Below, piece by piece: positions 31,718 through 44,859 of a stretch of 64,000 nucleotides of DNA. Made by a program: the position numbers and the translations under genes. The DNA lies in assembly GCA_014218235.1 (NCBI GenBank), contig CM024759.1:11610712-11674711 (forward strand), written 5' to 3'. The DNA comes from Colocasia esculenta. Taxonomy: Eukaryota > Streptophyta > Magnoliopsida > Alismatales > Araceae. The stretch's first letter is position 1. Each line of letters begins with the position of its first letter. The notes under the pieces are model-generated. The model had not been told where the DNA came from. It was given only the letters and a program-made list of their open reading frames with translations, and did not search any database.

Positions 31718-34120
31718 TTATCACGCCCCGATTAATAAGCAGTGGAAGAACAAATCAAGAAAGCGACGATCAAGTATGCATTCAGAAGCTATAGACAAAG
31801 GCTAATACAAGTAGGACTTAAACATTCAATAAATCCAAAATCTCTTTCATTACTCATCATAATGAATATTACAATCTTCATTGTTTAAAGAAAAGAACGA
31901 CTCTCTAGTACTAATCCACCTAACTCTCTAAGATAAGAAAAATTACAATAAGCACCACTCGCTCATTAATAAAACTAGACTTTAGGATGACGGTCTCTAA
32001 GTGTACTCCATGCTTGGCACCCCAACCTCGTATGCATTTTTTCTACACTAGTCTCAACAAATGAAGAACTACACTGGTAACCTAGATCAATAGACAAAAA
32101 CTTCCAAGTCGACAAATGAATGAATTTCCTAGAAACAAGCTTTCTGGAAAGGCTTTTGGGACAATTTAGGTCAACAGACCCAAGTTTGGTCGTCAACAGA
32201 TAAAGCTATGGGTTGACAGACCCAACCTTGACTGTCGACAGACAAAACCATATTGATTGGATATTGTTTCATATCAATTGGCTACTGTTTCATAGCAATG
32301 GATTTATTGTTTCATATCGATTGATAGTTATCAAACTGATTGACTGTCACTTGTTCTTCAAACCTATTGCTTCTTCAAACGATTGAAATATTTCTTGCTT
32401 CTATTGGACAACCTCAAATGACGTCTTATTGCAACTCCTAATCGTCGGAGCCAATCATAGGGCCCACTGTACAAAGAAGCTGTTACCTTTTTCCAAGATC
32501 AACATAGTACTAGCCTCAATCAAGATCAAGAAGTTGATGATTATGATGCTTTTCTAGATGTTATTCCTAATATGATAAATTCGTATCAAAACAATTCTCT
32601 TTGTGCTATCCCTCTGCAAGAATAAATTAAAACAGCTGTAGTAAGTAGTCACCAATCGATAGGATATAGTAAGTAGTTACCAATTGGAATAGCTTATAAC
32701 ACCAATTGATAGAATGTTCACCGATCGGAACAATTATAATAGTAATCGATATTTTGTTCACCAATCGATAGGATTTGTGAAACAATCAATAGAATATGTA
32801 CCAATCAATATGAATCAAACAATATAGCCATCAATTGATAAGTTGTTAAACAATCGAAACATTTGATCACCAATCGGTAGAATATGAGTCAAACGATAGA
32901 AATGTTATTCTCCAATCGATACGAATTTGTTCTTCAGTCTATAAAGACTTGTTCTCCAATAGATACGAACTTGTTCTCCAATTGATATGAACTTGTTCTT
33001 CAATTGATACGAACTTGTTCTTCTATCGATGGAAACTTGTTCTCTAATAGATGTGAACTTGTTCTCCAAATGATATGAACTTGTTCTTCAATTGATACAA
33101 ACATGTTCTTCTATCAATGGAAACTTATTCTCCAATCGATACGAACTTGTTCTCTAATCGATAGAGACTTGTTGTCCAATCGATAGACACAAGTTCTCCA
33201 ATCCATAGAGACATTCTTCAAGAATCGATAGGAAACTAAGTCACCAATCGGTGCGACCTTTCTTCATTAATTGATATGAGACTTAGACGTTAATCGATAT
33301 GGACTTAGAAAAATTTTTATGAAGTCAATAATATGGAATTTACTTGAGTCTTTTTAGAATACTTACAATGATGATCCTTAGAGTCATTAAAAGATTAGTT
33401 TATCCTATTGGCAGACTTAATGAAAAATAGATATTAAAGTAAAATATCATCAAGATCATTAAGAAATATAAATCAATAAGAATGAAGGATAAGTATGTGT
33501 AGACACATGATGTTCACATGTATCTATAGTGTCGACACCAATAATGAGAATGAAGATGCGATTGAATAGATAAATATATTAGATATGAGGATTTGTATTT
33601 AGAGTATAGTTATGATTAAAGATGAGTAATTTTTAATTTTTGTTATCACCAAAATACATAGTCATGAAGATAAAAGAATCAACGATTCAGATGGCGGGCT
33701 ACACCATCACCACATTCACTATACAATGAACCCGATATGATAGATATATATTAAATGCTTAAATCTCAACATAGGACTCATGAAAGAACGCCCAACCAAT
33801 TTTAAGAAAAATCTAACATGTTCGCATATGTACAAAAATCATGAGATTGACATAGAAACATGGATTGAACATAAAATTAAAGCAAGAACAAGGGGTCGTG
33901 TACATAGTTCTTCGTGAACCTTAGAGGCAAAATAAATTCAAGATGCATAATAGAATTTTGGAGAAATATGAGGATTGTGTTTCCGACATGAGAATTAACT
34001 TATAGGGAGATTTAATTGAGTTTTTCTTGAGAAAATATCTACCTTTGAACGAAATTTTGAAACTACAGAGGTAGAACAGACAAGAGCGAGATGAAGACTC
34101 CTTAAACTCTTCTCGTCCAC
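31718..34120 (-). mobile_element. Reverse-strand Tekay-like gypsy LTR, partial
   Basis: TCACGCCCCG at 31722 is the complement of the LTR end seen at 38225. Near 33760-33830 the complement matches the GAGATTTAAG region of the LTR at 22890. Near 34030-34060 it matches the AAAGGTAG...CTCAAG segment seen at 22623. An ATCGAT array is included (32640-33310). At its LTR-5' side it is cut by the CACTA terminus at 34121. The exact left edge is uncertain by some bases. Confidence 0.55.
32640..33310. repeat. CCAATCGATA tandem array
   Basis: Roughly thirty degenerate units of about 20-24 bases, such as TTGTTCTCCAATCGATACGA, with the core ATCGAT. It is the complement of the ATCGAT motif in the forward gypsy LTR. 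Confidence 0.8.
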
Positions 34121-34560
34121 CACTAGTAGAAAACAGGTTATTGGCGACAGTTGAGAGCCGTCACCAAAAGTCATTAAGTTGTCCCAAAAAATTATTGGGG
34201 ACGGCTTCCCAACCATCGCAAAGTCATCCCCAATAAGCACATCGCCAATACAATGGCGACGACTGAAGAAAAGTTGTCCCCAATAAAATTATTAGGGACG
34301 ATTGACGAATAGTCCCCAATAATCTTATTGGGGATGACTGCACAATAAGTTATTAGAGACAAGCGAAAAGTCATCCCCAACAAATTTATTGGGGACAGTT
34401 AGTCAACTATCCCCAATAATCTTATTGGGGATGACTCATCAGCCATCTCCAATAAAATTATTAGAGATGATTGGTTAGCCATCCCTAATAATCTTACTAG
34501 AGATAACTCATTAGTCGTCCCCAATAAGATGATTAGGAACGGCTGACCAGCCGTCCCCAA
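34121..34560 (+). mobile_element. CACTA element left end with inverted subterminal repeats
   Basis: The end CACTAGTAGAAAACAGG at 34121 is followed by about a dozen copies, in both orientations, of a motif near TTATTGGGGACGGCT / AGCCGTCCCCAATAA. This is the typical binding-site layout of CACTA ends. The partner end was not found, and the right side continues into repeat DNA and the solo LTR at 35193. Confidence 0.65.
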
Positions 34561-35187
34561 CAATTTTTCAAATTAAAAAAAAAATAAAGATTCCACCACA
34601 TAAAATTACGACAGATTAATGACAAAATTAATCCATCCCAAAATTGGCAGAACACCCAGAGCCCAAAATACATGAATGCAATGTCAACACATGAAGAACC
34701 ATATGGGGTCGACCACGGTACACCATATTTTCTTCTGAGGTCGATCTCAGTTGAAACATGAGGTCGACCCCACATCCCAGAACCAAAATATAGGAATACA
34801 TGGGTACACCCTGAAGACATGTTTTCTTATGAGGTCTACCTCAGTTAAAACATGAGGTCGACCCCACTTCCCAGAACCAAAATACATGAATGCAGGGTCA
34901 ACTTATGAAAAAACATGGGGTCGACCCCAATACACCCTGAAGACCTATTTTCTTCTGAGGTCGACCTTAGTTGAAATATGAGGTCAACCTCACTTACTGA
35001 AGCAAACATTTGTGCATAATTTAAATGATGTATAAAAATGATCTTTAGCAAGAAAAGAAATGCAAAATATAGACATATACCATAGATGTATTCCTCACAA
35101 AACATGCAGAAACCAAAAGCAAAAGAATTTATGTACCCAAAGAAGCTACAAAATGTTCTCATACCTAATCTAATTGTTCTCAGTTTG
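34561..35187. repeat. GAGGTCGACC repeat region
   Basis: About four degenerate units of roughly 80-110 bases contain GGTCGACCTCAGTTGAAACATGA-type sequence (34690-35000), again with a GTCGAC core. Frames read through this stretch on the minus strand are repeat products. It probably lies inside the CACTA element starting at 34121. Confidence 0.6.
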
Positions 35188-38100
35188 GTTTTTGTAGCAA
35201 CCTGAATTTTTCAAAAAATAATATTTTACATAATATTAAAATATTGATTTATTTGAAATAAAATAAAATTTATTAAATAGAAAATCAATAGAAAGAGAAT
35301 AAAATGAAACCCATTAAAAGAAAAGAAGTAATGAGCTTTGCTAAATTGACCCATTGGAAATTAGTGGGCCAAAAAATGGATTTTGAAAAGGGGAATAATA
35401 GAAAATTACCCTAAATTCGCAACTAAAATATTACTTAAATAAAAAAGAGAGTATTTAATACATTAAAATAAGTGGTTTGAGTTGGATTTGGAATCCTAAA
35501 TCTACCTCAATTGCTTGGCCACGAAATCCCCTCTCTCTCAACCCAATTAGGAGATCTCTTGCTTAAAAAGGGGAGAGGAAAATAGGAAACTCGGTATTAA
35601 ATGGGAATTAGACTTAAACTAGGAAATGGAATTAGGAGAAACTTAAATACTTCTCTAAAACCCTCATGGCCAGCCCTAGCTCATGCCAAGAAATTGCTGG
35701 ACCAGAAGGAGAGGCCAAGAGGAGGAGAAATCGTGGAGAGGAAGATCTATCAAAGCTTCTTCCCGAGTTTTTCATCTTCAAATCCTAGAAGAGGAAAAGC
35801 ATGAAAGGTAGGCATTCTCATGAGCATAAACTATGAAAATTTATCTGTAGGTTCTTCCCATCATCATGAACAAAGCCCTCAAATTTCATATTTTTCCTTC
35901 AACCCAATCTTTTGTTATGGATTTTCAAAATTCTGCAACTTACATGACCCCAAACCCCCTTCATACCTCTTGATCTCCACGTTTACTAAACGTCAAGCCT
36001 CGAAATTTTTATTGGAGGTTCTGACGGTTGTTAGCTTTCTTTAGCCCCTAAAAGCCCTAATTTTTATCTACTCTAGTGGGCGAATTAATTCGTTTACTCC
36101 AACGGATTCCTGTTTCTTGTTCTTCCTGTTTAATTAGACCAAAGCATGTCGAAAACCTCTTTATTTTCAAATTCCTATTTACCGTAAGTTCTCATGCATG
36201 TCTAGATCCATATGCAACTTGTTTCATGATTTTTCATTGCTTGTACAATTAGCTCTATATTTTTGAATCTCTTTGTGTCAAGAAGGGCAACTCTTGGACC
36301 GCAATCGAAGACATGTCTGATCCCTGTCGGACTCAGGCACAGACCACCAGAACGCGACGGCCCGATAGGCCGCGTTCTGTGGTCTGGTTGCGACAGTCTT
36401 GCCCGTCGCGATCTGAACGTGACAGGTAGTGCCGTCGCGATCGCTGTGCCTAACCTGACCGACCCGTTGCGATCCTTGCAAGACCCCGTCGCGATCGCAG
36501 CGCCTGTTCTGGACACCCGGTCGCGTTCAGTGCAAGCCCTTGTCGCAATCTTCTCTGACCCTATCGCTACCCTCATTGGGGTGCGTCGCGATCTGGGTCC
36601 TTAGCAGAAAAACCCCTGATTTGCAATGCTCTAAATTCCTATTGTGTTTATACCCTTTATTCCCAGTTATACACGCAGAACTTACACTTAATATGAATTG
36701 ATCATTTATATGTGATTTTAAAATACATACACATGACAAATTCCCATCCATGATTTCATGACACATGCACACACTTTGAACCATCCAAATATAGCTTAAT
36801 TGGCATGAACATGATGCATAACATATCTGGTAATTATTGTAATTAATTGCCTTATTTTAAAAGAACTTGTTTGCTATTCGTGCGATGTTTTGGAACACCG
36901 ATCTTGACACTCCACTATTCTAGAATTCCTCTAGAACGTCGAGCACTTGTTTCTATATTTACACACTCTCTTGACTTAGACGAACTCTCCGTCAGATACT
37001 CCTTCTGTCGGACTAGTGAATCCTTGTTCAAGGCCTCCGTAAGTCTCCTCTGTCCATGGATTCCCACATGGTCGACGAGCTGGTTGTACCCTAACGCCTA
37101 TGAAACCCTTTAGGGATCAATAAGATCCAAACGGCTACTAGAAGTTCACTCTCATCTTGAATCACGCCGGACCTCTGGACTTGTGTGTAACATGGCCAGC
37201 AGAAGGGTAGTGAATTCCACTTGACTACCAACACCGTACGCGTGTTGTGCAACTGTTACTATCCCTTGTTACTCGACGTTTTATGCGCTATGACCATTAG
37301 CTCTCATCTATACTCTACTCTCTCGTCTATTCACGTTCACTCCGCTATCTCATCTATTTCCTCTAGTGCTCTTATCTATTTCTTGGTACTCTTTATTGGC
37401 CATTGACTGATTGTCTAAAGATAAACAATATAACCAATGCCAGCGTAATAGGGCCCGATCTGGTCCTGGGAGGATTGCCCGAAAGTGCCATTTGCCCATG
37501 GGAGTTAAATGATCGAGATGTTGGCATTACATCCAAGTGCCATATAATCTAGATTAATCTGAATGACAATCAAAAGTGCTATACTCTTTCGTTGACTATT
37601 GACAAAGTGCTATGTTCTCTCGTTGTCCATTGACAACAAAGTGTTATGCTATACTCGTTGTGCTATTGCTATATTTTGTGCTATGGTCATCCTGCTATTT
37701 TGTGCTATACTCGGTACTTGTGCTATTTTTGGAAAGTCTTACTATTTCGTCCACATGCTATCATGCTATCTTTCATACTTGACTCTCTTGCTCTATCTTT
37801 AGTTACTCTGCCTTTTAATGCATTAATTACTTAAAGCCTGCTTGATCCTGAGATTCAAGTCCTACTGGGCATTATCGCTCACCCTGCGTTATTTGTCGTT
37901 GTGTTCTCAGGTGAGACCAAGGATGAACCATACACTCAAGAGGATGGGAACGACTTGGAGTGATGTCATGAGTACCCTAGCGTCCTAGCACTATGTTTAG
38001 CGTTGTAGTAGTAGTGTCAGAAGTTTGAGTTTAGTCTTTGCTTTATTTCAATGTAATTGGGCCCTATAGATTGGCTCTGATATTAGTGGTTGTAACTAGA

Positions 38101-38240
38101 CATTTGAAAGTTTATTAATGAGAAAGATTTGATTTAGTATTATTCATTGTGCAATGGTTTGATGTCTAGTCTTCGCTCTATACCCGTTTACTTGTAACTG
38201 CCTCGCGTTCCGATATTCCGCGTCGGGGCGTGACAGTTTT
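35188..38240 (+). mobile_element. Solo LTR of a Tekay-like gypsy element with GTTTT target duplication
   Basis: The LTR runs 35193-38235 (3043 bases), from TGTAGCAACCTGAA to GGGGCGTGACA. The five bases GTTTT stand on both sides (35188-35192 and 38236-38240). Blocks such as CACTCAAGAGGATGGG (37933) and ATTATCGCTCACC match the LTR at 21017-24038. A solo LTR with intact target duplication means the element was removed by recombination between its own LTRs. A GC-rich block at 36280-36600, with repeated GTCGCGATC, is not shared with the other LTR. Confidence 0.85.
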
Positions 38241-38985
38241 TGACTTTGGATCAGCTGCAGTAGAGTTATTGTAGATAAATGCCAAGTATGACATAAAAAT
38301 GCTATAAGTGTTACTGAAAATGACATTTTTGCAAGATATAAAATCATTCATATAAGAATTTGTACAGAAAATTATAGTGATGAGTATAACCTTTCTCCCT
38401 TTACAGCAAGCACGCCTGCGATCAGATCACTATCACTAGCTAAAAGTTGTTGCTGAGTGCATCACAATATCTGCAATGGCGAATGGGAGGTGAATACCAT
38501 TGTTCAACCAATAAGAGCATAGTTTTGTATTATCTACAAGCACTGAAGATACAACGTGTGATATATACTTGCACCAAGTTCCAATCATCTTAACAACAAT
38601 GGACACATAATATTGTTATCCACCATGACAATAGCACCGTGAGTATGAACAATCTTTGAAATTTCTAGAATAGACAACAACAGCATAATGCATAAAGTAG
38701 GTTGCTTACCTACAAGAAATGGCATAGTTTACACAGTATAAGAAATGGCATATCCTTATTCTTTACACCGCCTTTTAGATAAACATAGAGCTAAGAAATT
38801 TCATTCAACTGTTCCACATATCATGAAGTGCAAAAAAGCATACATGCAAGACATAAAAAAATCTACACAAATAATATACCTCCTTATGCATCACAATACT
38901 AGTTAGATTTATAACCATACAATATAGTCCAGCTTGATACCCATCTCAAGAATTCTTTGCACATCACTCATTCTTAAGCCTCATT
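38241..38985. other. AT-rich DNA, no gene seen
   Basis: About 745 bases between the solo LTR and the next CACTA terminus. It is the same locus into which the LTR inserted, and no coding or repeat structure is recognised. Confidence 0.4.
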
Positions 38986-39110
38986 CACTATAAGAAAAAG
39001 CGTAGATAGAGACCGATAAATTAGGTTTCTATTCAGTCACAATTCGGTCACTAACAAAAATAGTGACCGAATAGAGACTGAATTTGTCGGTCAAGAATTT
39101 TTGGGGCGTG
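38986..39110 (+). mobile_element. CACTA element left end
   Basis: CACTATAAGAAAAAGCG at 38986 is followed by direct and inverted copies of a GACCGAATAGAGACTGAA-type motif and its complement (TTCGGTCAC). The pattern is characteristic, but no partner terminus was found. Confidence 0.6.
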
Positions 39111-40660
39111 GCTAATTAAAGAGCAATCAAGACAAAATAGAAATTTAAATGAATTTCTCATACACAATCATTAAACTTCAGTAATTAATTTTTTATTCTA
39201 ATACACTACTCAAGTCATTTACACATTTCCCACAAAGGCCCATGCTAAACATAGTGGGAGAAAGACCAATAGTAAATCAAAAGATTTATGAGAATTCTAA
39301 GTCTATTCCAATCTACATAGCAGGTGGGTCCCCTCTTCACTCAATCAATTTCCAAATGTCATATATCCTTGAAATTATTTGAAAATTTGTAAAAAAACAA
39401 ATAACAAAAAAAAATAAAATCAATGTAGATCACATATATTTTATTTTTGGACTACAACGGTGGCCGTCTACATTTCTTTCATTCATAAAAAAAAATTCAT
39501 ATGTACAAATTTGTTAAAAAATATACATAAATATGTAAAATAATACTACACCAATTACTTATGCTATTGATGAGCCTGTTATGGGCATAAACAATGTCCA
39601 AATAAATAAACAATCAATTTAATTTCTTCTTGGCAAAAGAATAATTTATGGAACACCTCAGAACCAAGGTTGATGATGCCAGCAACAAAAGGTGTTTCCC
39701 TTCACAAGATGCAGATGAGAACTCTAATCAAGTTTTAGCGCACAAAGTTATACCCTCCATCCAAAAGTGAACGTTTTCATTTTCTATCTTAAATCTAAAC
39801 ATTTCTGGGATCATATTCATCTAAAAATGATGTTAGGTAGTACCTTGCACAGACTAGAAGTGGACCCATTAGGAAAGAGTTGTCCACAAATCTCAGACGT
39901 AGATCTTTTGAGTATGCATGGACAAACACATCATACATGAATTTACAAGAATGGAATTAAAAAAAAAAAACAAAAAACAAAAGAATGCACAAGAACATCA
40001 GGCATACCATCAAAGAAGATATGTACAACAATAGAAGTACCCCTTATATGAGCCATATAGAACAAAGTATAGATGTGTGGAATAAATATGTAGTCTGCAT
40101 ACATCTTCACACTACAAGGATAAACTAATGTTAAGTTTAAACATTCAATAGTCCTGGGAAATAGTTCTTTGTCACAAAAGAACCATGTAAGTGAATGTAA
40201 GACAAATGAGAAAATGAAAGAAATATAAACAATAGTAAGTATAATCAATTGTAAGGATGAGGTTTTTGCGGAGTTCTTCACTTAAACAACACCATCCACC
40301 AATCTTACACATGCATAAATACCTTGTCATTTGACCTGCACTAAAAGAATAGTTGTTAAAAGAGGCAAATAATTAAGAGATAGTAAAAGATGGTTGATCA
40401 AATTGACCAAAAATGTTGTCACCTCTTTGATTTGAATATTGAACAATGGAAATAAGAATATAACATGCTAATTTGTTGTGTATAACACGTATATGTTTTA
40501 AGTAAGCAAAAGGCAAAATGAGGACCACTACCGGAAGCTACCTCACCGTTGCTATGAAAACATATTTCAAACCAAGACACCAAAAATCACATGGCTAGAA
40601 GAAAAGTACAATAATTGAGTGTGGAACCAATTACTGCTATGTCAGCAGCCTGACATATGT
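39111..40660. other. AT-rich DNA downstream of the CACTA end
   Basis: No gene is supported. The minus-strand frame 39943-40281 (112 residues, hydrophobic) has no recognised domain. Confidence 0.35.
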
Positions 40661-41516
40661 TATGCTACAAATTTGACAAAGGTGGAGCAAAATCAAATCC
40701 CAAATTTAGATAAGAAGCAGTCGAAAAAGTGGAAAAGTAGAAAATTTCATTTGGTATTTCCCTAGAACCAGCCCCCAGGCATGTTTTTTTTTTTGTTAGC
40801 CTTTTCTCTATTGATTGGGAATCTTCCATGGCCCAACTTGGCAGCAGCACGGTGGCGGCAATAGGGGCTACAGCGATGGCGACAATGGTCATGGCGGCAA
40901 CGACAGCACGGCGAGGGGGCAGCAGCGACGACGGCCGTGCGGCGATGCTCCGGCGGTATGGGCTCAGCGTGATGTCGGCGACAGCAGCCACAACGATGGC
41001 GACACTGGTCATGGCGGCGGGGCGACAGCATGGTGAGGGGGCAGCAGTGACGGCCTGCACGGGCCGCGCTCGAAGGTGGGGGTGGGGAGTGGCAGAGGTG
41101 AGGGAGAGAGAGTGAGGGGAACCCAGCTATGGCGGTAGCATGCAGCATGAACTCTACCTTTCCCAGAGTAGAAGAGAAGTGCTCCTTGACATGGTCAGCT
41201 CCTTTGGGGAAGGGGAAATGGTGCTTGCTGAGAGAGGGGGGTGAAGAAGAAGCCACAGTGATGACGTTCGGGGAAGAACCCGCCTCCACCACGACACTAT
41301 CCGACAAAGCAGAGGAGAGAGAGGTCAGAAAGTGAGAGCATGAGGGAGAGAGCTAGTGTGGGGAGAGAGCAGATCTAGGGGGAGGGGGGAGGGGAGGGTA
41401 GGTGGCACCACTGCAACATGCAAGAGCAAAGGGAGAGAGGCGAGAGGGAGAGAATGGGGAGAGAGTAGAGGGTGAGCGAGGTTGGGATGGGAGGTGGGAT
41501 CTTCAATTTTTATTTT
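40661..41516. other. GC-rich low-complexity block
   Basis: Trinucleotide-rich sequence (ATGGCGGCAACGACAGC-type, 40840-41050) is followed by purine-rich GAGAGAGGGAG sequence (41100-41480). The Ala/Thr/Met-rich and Arg/His-rich frames on both strands are composition effects. It may be captured or element-internal DNA, and abuts the inverted-repeat element at 41517. Confidence 0.4.
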
Positions 41517-44199
41517 GGGAGAATTAATTATTAGTCCCTGACAGTGATCTAACATTATTTTCAAATCTCTATCAGGTTTTCAACAACCTTCTGATCCCTG
41601 CTTTATGTAGGACTTATTTTCATGTCCCTACTTTTAACCCCCGTTATCTTCCTCCGTTATTCCAAAAGTGTGTAACTGTACACAGTTACATGTGTAACTG
41701 CATAAGTATGTAAATCCTGTAACTGTGTAAGTATGTAATTCGATACTTGCGCAGTTACACATGTAACTATGCAACTACATAAAAATTTTATAAGTTTGTA
41801 ACTCTGTAATTAGGGCTTACCTAGTTACATATTTACATAGTTTTAGAAGGATTCACCTAGTTATATTAATTCGTAATATACCAAAAATGTGTAACTGCGT
41901 AAGTACGTACTTACATAATTACATGTGTAACTGTGTAAGTATATAAATCTTGTAAGTATGTAATTACATACTTACGCAGTTACACATGGAACTATGTAAC
42001 TACATAAAAATTTTATAAGTCTGTAACTCTGTAATTAGAGCTTACCTAATTATATACTTACATAGTTTTAGAAGGATTTACCTAGTTATTTTAATTCGTA
42101 ATATAACAAAATTTTGACCCTTACAAACCACGCCTGCCTGTGCACTGACGTGGCCCTTTAAAAAATTAAAATAATGAAACCGGTCTTTGATTTTAGGTGA
42201 TACATTTTATTATGATTTTAATTTAATTTTTTAAAATAAAATTTTAATAAATCAAACTAATCTCGATTCTCGTACTTCAATAATTCTCGATGTTCATATT
42301 TTTAGAATCAACATATTTTTCTAATAATTATGGTGGTTTCATATTCAATTATATTATCGAAATCTAGTGACTCCCTATTGAGATGTGCATGTCTTAACAC
42401 AACATAAAATTCATGTTAATAATATAAGAGTGACTTTAAATAAAAAATAATCATGATACTTTTATATTATTAACATACCTCTGATATTATCTGCCCCCCG
42501 CCGCCATGAAGAGTAAAGTTTAAAAGGAAAATGTCACTTAGCGTAACCCTAAGTCAGTCTTATATCGTGACGAACTTGAAGTGGTTGGTAAAAATTGACT
42601 GATGTCTTGACGAACTTGAAGGTGTTTCTGATATCTCTCCTCCGTAGGCCTGCCAATGGATATCTGCTTTCTAACTTTTCGACCCGTTTTCGACCTTTTC
42701 GTATCTATTTTTCCGTTTTCGATTACTTTCCGTTATCTCCATTTCTGTTTCTGATAATATGTAATTTTTATTTTATTTACAAAATATATACTCTTAACAT
42801 CTTATTTCTTAAATAGAATCTAATTAACTTGTCTCTCTCGTAGTATTTATTATGCCTCTTATTATTAAAGACATCTATTTTACCATTACTCCTAATGCTA
42901 CATACATCTACCATTTCATTGTACCAAATGTTTCTGATTACTTTTTATTTTCGATCTATTTCCGATTTTCTTATAGGAAATGGATGTGGAAAGTGCTATT
43001 TATATTTTCGACTCTGACTCATTGGCATCCCTACTCCTCCGTAAATGAAACGATGCCATCAGACCTACTCATGGTAACGCAAACATTTCTATTATAAATA
43101 AAAAATAATTACAAGTAATCATGATTATTTTTATTTAAAGTCACTCTTATATTATTAACATGATTTTTATGTTGTGTTCAGACTTGCACATCTCGATAGA
43201 GCGTCATCGGATTTGGATAATACAATTGAATATGAAACCATCATAATTATCAGAAAAATATGTTGATTCTAAAAATATGAACATCGAGAATTATTAAAGT
43301 ACGGATATCGAGATTAGTTTGATTTATAAATTTTTTAAATAATTTTTACTTTATAAATTTTTATTTTAAAAAATAAAATCAAAATCATAAGAAAATGTAT
43401 CACCTTTTAATTAAATATATACTTAAAATTTATTTTAATTATATATTATTTAGATATAAAATTAAAGACACAAATTTAATTTTAAAAAAAATTATGTTGT
43501 GTACACAGGAAATAAATCGGTCTTTCAAAGACCGGTTTCATTATTTTAAAATTTTTTAAAGGGTCATGTCAGTGCACAGGAAGGTGCAGCTTGTAAGGGT
43601 CAAAATTGTGTTATATTACGAATTAAAATAACTAGGTAAATCTTTCTAAAACTATGTAAGTATGTAACTAGGTAAGCCCTAATTACAGAGTTACAAACTT
43701 ATAAAATTTCTATGTAGTTACATATATAGTTACATGTGTAACTGTGTAAGCATGTAGTTTACATACTTACGTAGTTACACATATAACTGTGTAAATACGT
43801 ACTTACGCAGTTACACACTTTTGGTATATTACGAATTAAAATAACTAGGTAAATCTTTCTAAAACTATGTAAGTATGTAACTAGGTAAGCCCTAATTAGA
43901 GAGTTACAAACTTATAAAATTTCTATGTCGTTACATAGTTACATGTGTAACTGCGTAAGTATGTAATTACATACTTACACAGTTACAAGATTTACATACT
44001 TACGCAGTTACCAATGTAACTGTGTAAGTACGTACTTACGTAGTTACACATTTTTGGGATAACGGAGGATAACGGGGGTTAAAAGCAGGGACTAAAAAAT
44101 AAGTCCTGCATAAAGCAAGGACCAAAAGACTGTTGAAAACCTGACAGGGACCTAAAAATAATGTCAGATCCTTGCCAGGGACTAATAATTAATTCTCCC
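41517..44199. mobile_element. Mutator-like/foldback element with long terminal inverted repeats
   Basis: It begins GGGAGAATTAATTATTAG at 41517 and ends with the complement at 44199. The inverted arms cover about 41517-42457 and 43118-44199. They share, in order, a block on both sides of TCAGGTTTTCAACA, a block of GTAACTGTGTAAGTATGTAA repeats, and an AT-rich block ending in TTTAAATAAAAA. The loop between the arms is about 660 bases, of which 389 are a hAT MITE. No transposase is present, so it is non-autonomous. A 9-bp target duplication may be TTTTATTTT/TTTCTTTTT, which is imperfect and T-rich and so weak. Confidence 0.8.
42637..43041. mobile_element. hAT MITE (389 bp) with 8-bp target duplication
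   Basis: The element runs 42645-43033. Its ends are TAGGCCTGCCAATG and the complement of TAGGGATGCCAATG. The 8 bases CTCCTCCG occur exactly on both sides (42637-42644 and 43034-43041), as for hAT transposition. It lies in the loop of the inverted-repeat element and is therefore younger than it. Confidence 0.85.
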
Positions 44200-44855
44200 T
44201 TTCTTTTTTAATAAGAGAAGGGAGGGAGATTGTGCACCAGTCCAAAAAGGAGGGAGTTTGCGCGCCATTTTTTCATCAGAGTTTTATGGGTTTTTCCGTG
44301 GATTCGTATATGGGTATATATACTTAATTATAGATAGAAATATTTTGATAAAATTATTATATGTACAAATTTATATACTAAACTATACATAGAAATATTT
44401 TTATAAAATTATTATAAATGAATATATATATATACACTTAGCTATACATGTAATAATAATAGTTTGATAATAATAAAATGTTATAGAGATCACCATGTCT
44501 ATGTTATTTTTCTAAAATTTACACATTTGTCAAATATTATATATTATTTTTATCTTATATCCTTCATTAATTTGCGATGAAATATTCTCCCACAATTTTG
44601 TTGCCAATATAAGTTTAAATATTATAAACTTTCATAATACTAGTTTGTAATTAACAAATAATCACTAAAATAAAATTTAAATTGATTATCAAAAATAATT
44701 ATTTAATAAGTATTATGAAATAATAGTCAGAATCCAATTGTTGGATTCACTCCCGATCTGACATTGTGGAAATGGATATATGATCCATCATGAATGATTT
44801 GTTTAATTTAAATTTAATATTGATCATGTTCTTATGTGTATATGGATGTGTATTG
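44200..44855. other. AT-rich DNA
   Basis: Includes two tandem units of about 75 bases with TAGAAATATTTTNATAAAATTATTAT (44320-44420). No gene is seen. Confidence 0.4.
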
Positions 44856-44859
44856 TAAA

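Noticed and set aside
40665..41564. Ala/Thr/Met-rich and His/Arg-rich ORFs on both strands
   Set aside because: Trinucleotide-rich low-complexity DNA with no domain; frames open on both strands at once.
41508..44208. Clean 9-bp target duplication of the long inverted-repeat element
   Set aside because: The flanks match at only 7 of 9 bases and are nearly pure T, so the match could be chance.
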